DNA of 64,000 nucleotides from NCBI GenBank assembly GCA_002633025.1, contig NMRB01000361.1, positions 280,358 to 344,357 of the forward strand, written 5' to 3'. Shown here one piece after another: positions 24,261 through 43,300 of the stretch. The notes under the pieces were generated by a model. The model did no database searches and was not told the origin of the DNA. It saw only the letters and a list, made by a program, of their open reading frames with translations. Position numbers and translations under genes: made by a program. Source of the stretch: Notospermus geniculatus (lineage: Eukaryota > Nemertea > Pilidiophora > Heteronemertea > Lineidae). Position 1 is the first letter of the stretch. Each line of letters opens with the position of its first letter.

Positions 24261-27214
24261 TTCGATCCTGCGCTACAGCGCAATCAGTCTGAGTCTCAGA
24301 CTAAAACTGGACTGACTTCTTGTTTTTGAAGGACATGCACTCCTTGGTGTCATTATAACACCTCCATTATATTAAGATGTAAATCCTGTCATATCATCCT
24401 TTTCGATTATTTGCTCTAAATATGCATAAGATACGTGGACACACTCCGGATAAGACTCACGTCGTGATAAGACCAGAAACCACACTTTATTGCGGCTTAT
24501 ATCGTTCATTAATGTGTAATATTAGTATAAAAATGATCCCCGTGGCCGCCCATAAAGTATTTGCCAATATTTTAAAAGTATCTTGAGATAAGCAAAATCT
24601 CTGCCACAGGAATGGATAGAAAATCCCAAACAGGACATTTCGTCTGCAAATGACGTCACACGGTAGGCGCATGCGTCCTGTGATATCGTTCTTTGTCTTT
24701 TTTAGTGATCATGGTGATGTCACTTGTACATGTATGATATATTTTACAATCTTACTGAATTCTTATACACTTTATTGCAAATAATTTTACACCTGCGCGG
24801 ACCAAGGTACGTTTTATGAATCAGAACCGGAAAGCAAACGTTACAAGCGCCATGGGAACCAATATTTTTAGAATGACGAAATTACAGCGAACTCCTTCAC
24901 GACAAAATGAAAGCCCCTTCATCCTGGTCATAATCTCTCAGCGTTTCCTCTGGCCAGGGTCAAATCCTTCACCAGAGAAGATAAATAGGCCTAGAATAAT
25001 AGTCTTAAGGGACAAGGTAGAACCGGGTTGAACGCCTTCAATGACAGCACCAACACTTGAGATAATTTGTCAAAGAAAATTATTACACACCAACCATTTG
25101 TTTTCTAAAGTGTTTTAACGCTATTTGATGATTTTGTCGCTGTTATGTTCACGCATGTTTCGATCTTTCCAGGAGAAAGTGCCGTGAAAACATAACGACA
25201 ATGAAGTGAGAGGATCTGTTCTGAGGTGTTAGCGATTCAACAACTAATATTATTATATTTATTATATTACATGTGTTTTCATAAACAACTTTCGCGGAGC
25301 GAATATGTTACGACACGACACCATTATACGAAGGTTAAGGAAAGCCTGTAAGAAAAATAAGTATGGAACTTCCGTGTTGGGACAACTGTTTTCGTTAGTG
25401 ACAACGCAGTGAAAACATGTTAGTGTACCAAAGAAGTTTAAATATTGGTCGTGCGATGTGGTTGGATACTGAACATGATGGTTACTAATACATGTACTGT
25501 TACCAAGTGATATCGGTATCCAGGAGGGCCTGGGTTATAGATGCTGGGCAAAGTTTGTAGGCCCTACTTTGTGCGCTCAGAAAGAATCAAGCAAAAATTC
25601 CTCCAAAGGTTCTGATTTCTGGGGAGAGTGCGGTAGGCCTAATTACAGCGCCAAACATTTGAGACTGTTTGGGTGGTTGAAGATTGGACGTGCCAGTGAT
25701 GTAGAGACCTTGAGAATTCTACTGGTTCCAGATCCGATAATAAGGGTATTTTTACGAGAAGATCCGCCTTTTTCAGAAGGATCTGAGATTTCCCTGATCG
25801 AGTTCGGAATTTCATTTTTCCGCCCGCGGGGAAATAGATTACAAGAAGCAGTTGGAATTCTTGCTATGATGCTCCGGTTGTTTACGTTATGTTGAAAGGA
25901 TGTCATACGCAGACGACAGCATTCAAGAGCAGACGATACGCATTGTTGGGAGATAATCTGGCTAAACCCCCGTGCCCGGGGTGGGCTAATCCCTACCCTG
26001 TTTAGGAAGCCCTATATGGCGGATAACGGGGCGTGGAATTTGGCATTCAGTCCTAAGGTTTCGCTTCCGCGTCCTGTCCGAATTGCGCGCGATTTGATAG
26101 GGGGCGTTTCCTATCTCTTTCAACGTGTAACAAATCTGTTTCCGCGTCAAGTATGAATTTCAATCTACCATCGCACCTGAACATACACAGTTTTATTGCT
26201 GTGTCCACAAATTACCTAATTTCTGTGGCAACGGTGCGCCCAAAAGCGTAAACGCTCACGGCGAGGCCCGCGGGCGTCCCTCTCGTTGGCGGTGGCAGCG
26301 AAAAAATGGCGGCTCGAATCTTCTTCGTTTGAAAAGATGTTTTAATCAAAATGGCGGCTCGTAAGACAGTCGATACATGATGTATCCTGTTTGTGATGTC
26401 ACTTTCAGCATATTGGATTGGGTAATATTAGATTCCGAGTGGCCTACTCTTGCATATCTTCAACATTGTCACATAGTATAGAAAAACTGGCCGATCCGTT
26501 TTCGGCTCAACAAGGCTGCATTTCCACATAGTTGGCTAATGCTGTCAAATTCTATAAGAAAACTGTCTTAATAACTCCGGCAGAGATTGAATATTTCTAA
26601 AGTGGGCTTCTTAGTATGTAATTAGTGTAGCAAGAAGTGGATATTAAAGCCGGGGCTTGTCTGATGCTGACGATAAGTGCTTAATAAACTTCAAAACCAA
26701 TAAAAACGTCCCGAAAGCATTATTCCTCACCAAATATCACCATATTAAGTCGCGATGCGTCTAACGTTTGTTTGAGTTTATATCGAGTCTTCACTTAGTT
26801 TCGCCAACAAATACCATGATATCACATTAGGCCTTTAGAAGTAATCCTAGGCGAGGAACATATCTGAAATGCTAAGTACTAAAGAGGTTTGTTGGGTTAT
26901 ATCAACACGCTCTGCCTGGAATGAGATTAAGGCGAAAATCGCACAAAAGATACAAAGTAGTGTTTATGGAAGTTTTCAGATTTACGCCTCGGAAAGAGGA
27001 TCTTCATTCATTTTGAGAGGGGCTCGGAACGGACATCGCCAGAATTTACCTCGGGTCAAACACTTTAGCGGTATGCTTACTATGTCAGGCCAGACAAAAT
27101 GATAAGATGGAGCATTTTATCATTGCGCGATTATCATGTCGTGTTTTCAAGAAAAAACTGTTACTCGACCAAATGAATTAAGTCGATAAGTATATCTGTG
27201 AAACCAGGAATCCC
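24261..27214. other. Intergenic stretch with a YY1-like double motif
   Basis: No coding exon was recognised. AAAATGGCGGC occurs at 26303-26313 and again at 26348-26358, a canonical YY1-type core. Each is followed by a very short open frame. The flanking DNA (25960-26320) is GC-richer than its surroundings. Confidence 0.35.
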
Positions 27215-27430
27215 GCTGATTCACCAATGGTCCTATCGGCCCACCAGTTGCCAGAATTTGGTGCGACGACTGTCTACTGAAGGTAGGCCTACAGCGATTG
27301 GTCAACGCGCACTTGACCCTGGAGAATGCAATCGAATGCTATTGGTCTATTTTAGTACACGTGATATGGTTCATGGATTCGATTGGTTATTACTGGTCTC
27401 GTGATCTCGCCAGATTGGCCCAATCCAAAT
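27215..27430. promoter_or_regulatory. Cluster of CCAAT/ATTGG boxes (NF-Y-type promoter candidate)
   Basis: CCAAT at 27224, ATTGG at 27297, 27341, 27382 and 27414, and CCAAT at 27420 fall within about 200 bp, spaced roughly 30-75 bp. Multiple CCAAT boxes at such spacing are typical of NF-Y-dependent promoters. GC-rich DNA follows (27425-27500), and an ATG-containing stretch near 27530 opens only 29 codons. No gene can be attached. Confidence 0.35.
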
Positions 27431-29493
27431 GGCCGCGGCGCAGAGAGTGACAAATTCTAAACTCGGCCAAGACGGGAGAGTTCTGCCACACTCGCGACGG
27501 GGAATTTACAGTTTTTGCCCAACAAGACGATGGTCATGGATTCCATCACGACAGCAATGTCGGATACCGCCGAGAAACCAAGAATTCACTTGATGATTTT
27601 ACGTCCTAATGATGCTTAGTTTTCGGATCATAGTAACAATGGCCAGATCATAGCAAGATTTGGCTGAAGCCTCCATTAAAATGCAGACCTAATCACATGC
27701 CCTCCGAGCAGAACCATCTTAGAGAGAGAAAACGAAAGAAGCTTTCCAGACGGCCATAATGGATTTTTTCTTAACAGTCGCATCTTAATACTACTTGAAT
27801 TTAGGATAAATATCTTTGGGACAATTATAATACTATTGTGTTTTCGGATGCATAAAAAGTAGTGATAATACTATATACTGATCTCTGCATAAATTACTAC
27901 ACGCTGTTCAAAAGAAATTGGACTAATTATTAGAATACACTTAATAATAACAATGTTTAATTCTTTTTCGTGAGATGATTTTTTTTCTTTTCACCTAGCT
28001 TTGTCCATTTGGTGGTAATGCATCGTGAAGTCCGCGCCCCTCACGGCTTGAAGCAGGTGTAACGGTCTTCCCTAACGACAACAAGGGTGGAGATTTTCCT
28101 TGTTATTGATAGAGAAATAGAAAGTGTATAATAAGCCAATCCACGCCCAGAGCAAGACTTGTACTCCCGTATGCAGAATAGGTTTGACAAGATCGGTCAT
28201 CTTAGTGTAGTTTGAGAGAAGCCAACGTCACCACAACGTGTCATCCTCTGTGTCAGCCAAAGTGTCCTTCTTTGACCTGCTGGCAGAAAAACTGACCATG
28301 GAAAATCAAAATAGTCTTGAATCCCCAGGGTGGGTGGTCTGGGATTGATTACCAGGAAACGCTCCTGTATGTTTAGGTCGTATAGGACACGGACTATAGT
28401 CTTCTGATGGGGAGAAGTAGGCCCAGTAGTAGCCTCCAATAGGTCTTTTTAGTAATTTTAATACTACATAGATAACGTCAATGAAATAAGGCGATACACT
28501 TTTGAATGTTGGCCGAGCAAGCCAGGGTTCAGTCATGGCAATTTTTCGGGGGGGGGGGGTATTTATTGCGTCCATTTCTGTATTGAATTAAGTAACTCTA
28601 TTTAATAGTATGAATTAATCAAGACATAAGTTGATTAATTGTGTCAACAAATAGTTACCCTAATCTTAACTGCACTGCCCCTTTTTATATTACATGTACC
28701 TTGTCAGTGTTGCCGATCAGAGGGCAAAAACTGCGGCCAAAATTTTCAAGCCGTGGGAAAACATCAAGACAAAACGAACAAAACCATGAATGGGTCGCGC
28801 ATGAAAATAAAGTGAAATTATGAGGTATAGTACAGACACAGGTAGGCCATGATGCCGCTGGATAGACTGGTTTCGCAAGGCGGCCATCTTTCACGTGGAT
28901 GCTGCGCTGCCAAAAAGCAACGTTCGCATAATTGGCACTTAATAGCCAAGGGAAATTAATTGCCAATGAAGCATGTTATACGTAACTAAGAACCTTTATA
29001 AAATAGGAAAAAGTGTGGAAAATATTTGAAATGTCAATAATACATGATACTGAGAACGCTATTAGAAAATTGGTTTCAAGTAATTCAATGGAATTTCTAT
29101 TTCATACAAGAACATTTCTCAAGGGTTTTTTCTTTTTTCTTCTCAGCGGTATGAAAGAGGCTGATAATAACCACATGTAAAGATAAAACTACTTGATAAT
29201 AGTCGAGGTATTTATTTGATAAATAGAAGGTTAAGATATGACCTGGAACCATCTTATGTGAACAAGTCGGTAATTAAACCTGTCAATAAAACGGTATTTC
29301 ACGGAGATTCTTCGGCTTAAACAAAGCATGGTTTTTCCATTAAACTGAATTAATACCGAGTTCACGCTATCTAAAATTGCTTCTTATCATCGTATAAAAG
29401 CAAACTTTGTAGGAAGGCTCCCCGGGGAAGGCTCTAAGAATGCATATCCGGTACTGGTCTTCTCACAGTGTCGTCTGGTGTTTGGAAGGGTAA
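27431..29493. other. Intergenic stretch upstream of IQANK1, nothing recognised
   Basis: No exon or repeat pair could be supported. A poly-G run (28547-28558) is the only clear low-complexity feature. Confidence 0.35.
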
Positions 29494-30820
29494 CTACGTT
29501 TAAATCCAACATCTCGACCCGCCCCCTGGCCTAAGCAAATGAAACTGAAATGAAACTTGCCACGTGCCCCCAGAATATGTTTTAGGGACCATGTATTGTA
29601 AGTACCTGATTTCGTTTTCGATTCCTATGGTATTAAGAAAGCATTAACCTCTTTCTGAAACCAGTCAGTGCAGCAGTTGTCTCACTATCTATCTTGACGC
29701 ACCAGAGGCGCGCGTTCTTTGAAGACGCCAGCACCCCTTCTTGAGCTATTTACCAATTTCGAAAATAGCCGAACGCCTGATGACGTCAAGGCAAACGAGT
29801 TTTTGGCCCCAGAAATTAGAAAGAAACGGGCCACGCCCTGGGAACGGAGCACGTGCACTTGTTTTCCTGCGATGGTCTTTTGTTGATTGAATATTGACCA
29901 ATGGAAACGCTTCGTTTGCGATCGCTAGGTGCGGGACTGGTTTGTTTAAAAATGGTGGCCGTCGTTCACACTTCATCGTGTTCGTGCATGTTTTAGCATG
30001 GTGTTTTCGTGTGCGGTAGGGTAGCCTAACAGGATGCCGCCAAAGAAGCCAGTGGCCGCGAAGCCTGCTGCAAGGCCAGCAGCAAAGGCTCCGGCAAAAG
30101 GGCCCGCCGCTAAGCCGCCAGCAGTGAAGAAAGGACCAGCTGGCAAAGCTCCTGCAGCAGCAGCAGGTGCGTGCATGTGCATTTGTGTTGCCAGCACACA
30201 CACACCATCCATGTCCATGACCATTAGCCTACGTCACGTAGGCCTGAGCTGAGGGCCTATTTCAAACGGCTTTTGATTGTGTCTGTGATATTCGTGAAGC
30301 AGTCGCCGCGATCGCCGTACCCACGAAACCTGGTACCGTCGACGCGTCGTCATTCATCGGGCGTGACTGACAAAGTGACATGATCTGATAGTCAGACAGT
30401 GATATGTTCATCTCAAAGGCAGGGTCAAGGCCTCTGATATATGTCGATGCCTGATAGCCCTGGCCGCTGATGGAGTTTAGGCTAGGCGTAGGCCTTAGCT
30501 AGTGTACCCTTCCCTACTTTGAGTGTTTATTATCATGATATATTATAGCTAGGCCTACAGCCTAGGCTAGCTTGTAGCTGTTGACAGTTGATCTTCCTCA
30601 TTGCAGCCAAGAAAGGATCACCAGCCACCAAACAACCAGCAAAAGCAGACCCTAAGAATGGTGCACCAAAGGCCAAAACCTGGACGAAGCAGGATGATGC
30701 TGCCCGCACAATTCAGACCAACATTAGACGTCACCAAGCAAAGAAAAAACTTGAGCAGTTGAAGAAAGAGAAGCAGGAATATGAAGAATTGATGGAAAAG
30801 TTAGAGAAAGAGGTTTGTTT
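29494..30820 (+). repeat. Upstream copy of the IQANK1 promoter and first two exons
   Basis: From CTACGTTTAAATCC to GAGGTTTGTTT this block matches 31168-32520 closely, with small indels (offset 1674, then 1706, then 1698) and scattered substitutions. It stops just past the donor of exon 2, where the 347 N run begins, and the second copy starts directly after the Ns. That junction is what an unmerged second haplotype in a scaffold gap would give. A true local duplication is the alternative. Confidence 0.85.
30034..30812 (+). pseudogene. IQANK1: IQANK1 exons 1-2, truncated duplicate copy
   Basis: Exon 1 (30034-30166) codes for the Lys/Pro/Ala-rich N-terminus. Exon 2 (30607-30812) codes for the IQ motif and start of the coiled coil. 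Both keep frame and splice signals and differ from the downstream copy mainly by one alanine-to-valine change at the exon 1 end. Without exon 3 onwards it cannot make the full protein. It may be an assembly artefact rather than a real pseudogene. Confidence 0.7.
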
Positions 30821-31167
30821 NNNNNNNNNNNNNNNNNNNNNNNNNNNNNNNNNNNNNNNNNNNNNNNNNNNNNNNNNNNNNNNNNNNNNNNNNNNNNNNN
30901 NNNNNNNNNNNNNNNNNNNNNNNNNNNNNNNNNNNNNNNNNNNNNNNNNNNNNNNNNNNNNNNNNNNNNNNNNNNNNNNNNNNNNNNNNNNNNNNNNNNN
31001 NNNNNNNNNNNNNNNNNNNNNNNNNNNNNNNNNNNNNNNNNNNNNNNNNNNNNNNNNNNNNNNNNNNNNNNNNNNNNNNNNNNNNNNNNNNNNNNNNNNN
31101 NNNNNNNNNNNNNNNNNNNNNNNNNNNNNNNNNNNNNNNNNNNNNNNNNNNNNNNNNNNNNNNNNNN
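30821..31167. other. Assembly gap (347 N)
   Basis: A run of N joins the truncated copy to the complete copy of the IQANK1 5' region. Open frames through it are meaningless. Confidence 0.99.
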
Positions 31168-31559
31168 CTACGTTTAAATCCAACATCTCGACCCGCCCCC
31201 TGGCCTAAGCAAAGGAAACTGAAATGAAACTTGCCACGTGCCCCCAGAATATGTTTTAGGGACCATGTATTGTAAGTTACCTGGTTTCGTTTTCGATCCC
31301 TATGGCATGTATGGTAATTTTTAAAACTTGTAAAAGAAAAGATAAGCATAAAACCTCTTTCTGAAACCAACGCCACGGTCAGTGCAGCAGTTGTCTCACT
31401 ATCTACTATTTTGACGCACCAGGCGCGCGTTCTTGAAGATGCCAGCACCCCTTCTTGAGCTATTTACCAATTTCGAAAGTAGTTGAAAGCCTGATGACGT
31501 CAAGGCAAACGAGTTTTTGGCCCCAGAAAGAACGGGCCACGCCCTGGGAACGGAGCACG

Positions 31560-31739
31560 TGCACTTGTTTTCCTGCGATGGTCTTTTGTTGATTGAATAT
31601 TGACCAATCGAAACGCTTCGTTTGCGATCGCTAGGTGCGGGACTGGTTTGTTTAAAAATGGTGGCCGTCGTTCACACTTCATCGTGTTCGTGCATGTTTT
31701 AGCATGGTGTTTTCGTGTGCGGTAGGGTAGCCTAACAGG
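31560..31739 (+). promoter_or_regulatory. IQANK1 promoter region
   Basis: Just upstream of the ATG at 31740 are CACGTGCAC (E-box), TGACCAAT (CCAAT box), GCGATCGC and AAAATGGTGGCC (YY1-like). There is no clear TATA box. The same elements are present in the upstream copy at about 29850-30033. Confidence 0.45.
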
Positions 31740-38282
<6,543 letters not shown>

Positions 38283-38682
38283 CAGCCGAGATATGCAAAG
38301 CATTTCATTCTGAATGACATGAACATCTGCATGTAGTCAGCTCAGATGTTCAAAATGATCTTGGAAAGTACAAGTACATGTAAATGTACATGTACTGGCA
38401 GCAATACTGTAGTAATACATGTTCAGTGTATAGGTTCAGATGAAGCAGGACACCACTGACCAAATTCATTCAAATGAACCAAGACCCAGCTTACCACAAG
38501 GGTACAAAACATGTAAATACATTCAATGCGTCAGTGAATATTCTCATATTTTGTCACATGCCACCTTAGTTACCGGTAATCCGTCCAGAAATATTTTTGT
38601 TTCTAAGCATGTAGATATTTATACATCAGAGATCTATTTAATTTTGTAAGCTTGTAACTGTGTGTTGATTAATTTAACCGCT

Positions 38683-38688
38683 AATAAA
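38683..38688 (+). terminator. Poly(A) signal AATAAA of IQANK1
   Basis: AATAAA lies about 400 bp after the IQANK1 stop, followed by T-rich DNA (GAGCTTTTGTTACATTT). It is the first canonical signal in the 3' region. Confidence 0.65.
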
Positions 38689-40370
38689 TGATGAGCTTTT
38701 GTTACATTTCATGCCTCCAGTTTAGTAAATGTACCGTACATTGAGATTTCAACCTGAAGGAGGTCTCCCTCTTGGAGGAGACCATCCAGTGTGCATATTG
38801 TGGCAATGTTTCAGGAAACAATAGCCTACCCGGTGCATTTAACAATTTTCTGTAAGAAGCAACAAATCAGGCCACATATCATGGCCTAAAAGTGACAATG
38901 CTTTCCAGAAACTGTAGTTTCAGGACAGTTGTTGTGGAACGTGACAAGAACGGTTGAATTGCTGGCAAGAGAAGACAAGAAGACGACAAATGCACTGACA
39001 TCAAATAGATGTGTGTGTAATCCCAATATGATTTTATTCAATGCTAAGTCTTCTACATGTACAAAATGCAATCAGAATACACATACGAGTCAAATGAACT
39101 CCACCACCTGAGGCAATTTGTTCACTTTTACTGTACATGCACCAACAACAGCTGATTGTGAAAAGACAAAATCTTTTGGCCTTGACAGCAGCAGAGTGTA
39201 AAATTATGGGTTCATTTTCAGTTTAAATTAAAGTTTGAAAATCCATCTGACATCAAACTGTGTAAATCCAAATGACTGCCTCAATTCATCTTATTTTAAC
39301 CACAATAGTGGTAAAGTCTCTTAATAAATGTTGCTCCTTTTCTTAAAGTTAGTTAACTGAAGGAGTACAATTACAAAAATATACACACAATTCAAATTCC
39401 TAGTCGTCAAAACCCACATTCGAAAATCATAGCGGCAAGAGACCTTTTTTCTCCTTTTCAAAGAAACCGGGCAGAAATCCTGGCCAAAATACATACCGGG
39501 TACTCTCTATGAGTTTTACTTACTTGAAGAACTAAGATTCACTATATCACAACTTACTTCACTTGTGTGATTATATACACCATCACCATCGCATCCACAG
39601 TTACAGCACATTCATCGACACCCAACCACTCATTATATATTTATATTACAGAATCAGACTTTGCAAAAAGTCATTTACCACATTAAATGATGGTCTAAAG
39701 TCAAATTAATGGTTTCAGAAACAACTTCCAAGTCGCAATTTTCATGTGACCTGTTGCAACTACAAGGACAACTTTGTTACAATGCCAATCATAAGACAGG
39801 AAGCTCTGACAGGCCTTGGGGCCCAACTGAAACCGGAGGGTTGGGTTCTTAACCAAGTTGTGGCGAATTTATATTGGGTTTAGATAACACCAACCTCTTC
39901 CCAAGGGTGAAATCACAAGTTCACAGATCAACTCCCTGTCCCTTAGTTCACACACAATGGAACATCAATACCCCAAATTCCATGGGACAATCACGAAAAG
40001 TGCAAGTGTAACCCAGTACCGTAGATAACAGAACCCCGAGGAAAATACTTACCTGTACCTACAATGAATAGAAGGCGAGTTAAGTAAAATTGCTTTTTGA
40101 AAGTGCTGATAATACACGAGAGAAACTACATATAAATTGCATTGAAGCGCCAGCTTTGAGGATCTCAAAGAAAATGAACACAAATTCTCAAGGGAGATGC
40201 CAACATCACGTCACTTGATCAGGAATAACCGAGCTAATACATTTGATGCTCCATCTCCTTAAATCATTCTAATAGTTCTGTTATCTTCCTGAGGCAGATT
40301 CCATACGGTGCTCAGAATCCAAAGACATGTCCAGCATGGAGAGACGAGCTATCACGGATGATTCAAAAAT
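38689..40370. other. Convergent 3' region between IQANK1 and BAZ1A
   Basis: There is no exon with coding signal. The right part should be BAZ1A 3' UTR; a minus-strand AATAAA (plus-strand TTTATT near 39032) is a candidate poly(A) signal about 1.3 kb past the BAZ1A stop. No RNA gene or element was found. Confidence 0.4.
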
Positions 40371-43300
40371 TCAACGTCTTGCGCTCCTTCTGCTTGTTAC
40401 CTCCTCCTGCAGAGGTGACTTCGACCTTTTTCCCTTCGCTTGATTCGCCAACTTCTCCAGCTTCAAATCCTTCACTTTCTTCTCAAACAGCTTCGATAAC
40501 TTCAGCCCGAGTTTGTATTCTGTAGCACCTGGTGGATTGTACTTTTCGCAGTTGATGAACACAAGGCGTATATCCTCGACAATCTGTGATGCCTCGGTGT
40601 AAACAAATTTGTTCATTTTAACACGAATGGTGGAGAAGTCCATTGGTTTCTTGATGATGTCGAAGTAGTCGGGAGCCTGGAAATCACAAAGATATTGGAA
40701 GTTGATATCAAGGATAACAAACAGTTGCCTGAAATGAAAGCTGTCAATCAATCAACCAATCAATCAAACAAGAAAGCAAGCAATTAGAAGTGCTGATTCA
40801 GGGCAGGTTACTCACATCTCTCTTGGATACAGGCTTTAGGAATGGCCAGGCATCTTCATGCTTCATGAGGTCCCCGATGATCTCCTCACACTGATTGATT
40901 TGTTGGAATGTTTCATTGCTTCGAAAACTGCTCTTTGCTCTTGGTTTAGCTGTGAAATAGTAATCGGATATGTCAGCGTCTAGGGCATCCCGAGGTAATC
41001 AGTGGTTCTCAGCACTCGCTCCCTACGTCACCACAAGATGACATGGAGAGTGAGCACTAAGAAACACTGATTACCTCAAGACGAGCGTGCCAGAGGGAAG
41101 CAAAACTCCCAACACAAAATTCTGCCCGAACAGATTACAGTACATGCATATACAAATGAAGAATTTATCTTACCATCTGTATCTAATGAACTCCTCCTTG
41201 ACTTCTTTGCTGGACCATTGTCTACGCTGCCATTCATCTCCTGTGACTTCCTCTTGTTGCTCTTGGAGGCTGAGTTGGGCTGGGAACCACCACCCTTGCT
41301 CAACCTTGAACCACTCCTCCTATCATTGGGCGTACCTGTTTCACATGACATGTAAGGTGTAAGGAGACGTTCGTGGGATATGTTACAAACTACCATACAT
41401 GAGACCCAAGACACTAGCTGACAAAACATGGAAAACATTTCTGTGGACTCGAAAGACAGTTAAGAAGGGGCCAAAGTATGAAGATGCATTTGCTCAGATG
41501 GGGGTCACTCTGTCCAACAACTAGAACAAGAGTGACACTGATATTTCCACCTACTTTTCTTTGAATTTCTCCCTTCCATGGTCGGTGTCCCTTTCCTTGA
41601 TGAGCTGGCACTGGCTGTAGGTGTTCCTTTACCACTGCTCCTCCTGGACTCGGGTTTATTAAATTTCCCTATAAAAATATCGAAGCAAAATTAACGTCAT
41701 CAGCAAGTGAAACGGAATGATACCAGTATCCCAACCAATCTCCCTGACTGCCCACTTGGCATCGCCTTGTGAAGCTGCCAGGCTACCACCCTGAAGTGGC
41801 ACACACTGTATGGTGAGGCTTAGACAACAGTCCCTTAGTCTGCGGGCAACTCATCTGTCTCAGTTACTACTGACAGTGCTGAGTGCAATTTGAAGACAGG
41901 GCACATGTACACACCTCTAAGTTTAATCTTTGCAGGTGCAGGAGGCCTGTCTTCTTCCTCCTCTTCACTGTCTTCATCTTCCTCCTCCTCCTCCTCTTCA
42001 TCATCATCACTCCGTTCCTGTTCTTCATCATCGTCATCATCACCTTCATCCTCACTGTCAGCCTCTTCCTCAGAACTGAAATTGATGCCAACGGTTAGAC
42101 ATGAAAAGTACAGCAGTGTTGGTCAGCTCAATACCGAGCAACGAGACTCAAAATGCAAGGGTCCAGTTCAACATGCGAGACACGGCCACATGAGTTTTCT
42201 TGTATGAGTTGGCTCTCAATGGGCAATTCACCAATTTTGGCTTCCTTACAGCCCATAGAGAGCTAATTAGTGTGAGGAAACTCTCAGGTGGAGGAGCATC
42301 TTAAGTGCCAACACTCATTTGGCATCAGAAACACAACCAGAACCATACACCGCAGGAAAACGCCACAAATTTCAAAGTCACCTATCCGCCTCTTCCTCAT
42401 CACTATCCTCCTCCTCATCGCTACCTTCCTCTTCATCAGATGAATCTTCTTCCCCCTCTGATTCACTCTCTACAAACTTCCGACGAGCTTTACGAGGGCT
42501 GCGTGCCACATTTTTCGGCCGACAATTCGGGCAGTACCAGTCACCTGATGGGATTGACTGAAAGCAAGACAAGCATCGTCATTATAACTTTAACGGTCAT
42601 TACGGGCTGCTTTTGTGATGAACTGTACATTTGCAATCTTCAGCCTTCAGCAGGACAAAAGGCCTGATCTAGACCTGACTAGGACATGAAAAGGAAAGAA
42701 CTAAATTGGCAGACCTTTCTTCTGAGTTCACTCCCCCCCCCCAAAATATGTNNNNNNNNNNNNNNNNNNNNNNNNNNNNNNNNNNNNNNNNNNNNNNNNN
42801 NNNNNNNNNNNNNNNNNNNNNNNNNNNNNNNNNNNNNNNNNNNNNNNNNNNNNNNNNNNNNNNNNNNNNNNNNNNNNNNNCCAAGGCGCCATATTGTATT
42901 CTCAACTGATCTAAAAGGACCAAGTGATGACTACTCCCTGAGTTCCCTATATATGTCTCTAGAGAGACTGGGGTAACAGTGGAAAGCACTATACAACTTC
43001 CAACTATTATATTATGTTGGGTTACAAGCGGGCCTACAGGTACACCACACCTTGGCATGTAATACCAGTTGGGCAATTTGAGGAATCTCTTTCCCCTCAT
43101 CCATTTGAGGCATCTGATACATTTCAGAAGATTCAACTCACCATCCTTATCCTCTTCCTCTTTCTTAACATTTTTTGAGGCCACCCTTGTTTTTCCCTTT
43201 TTCTTCTTTGACTCCTCTTCTCCAAGGGGTTGTTTGAGGTACTTCGACTCAACTCCCCTTGCGAGCTGGAGTAAGGCATGAGACATATCCTTAACCACGA

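Noticed and set aside
29746-30224. Minus-strand frames opposite IQANK1 exon 1 (and the same at 31500-31930)
   Set aside because: Shadow frames of a GC-rich Lys/Pro/Ala-coding exon on the other strand.
30588-31448. Long open frames over the N run
   Set aside because: They owe their length to unknown bases.
41890-42207. Poly-serine plus-strand frame
   Set aside because: Antisense of the acidic BAZ1A exon; simple-sequence shadow.
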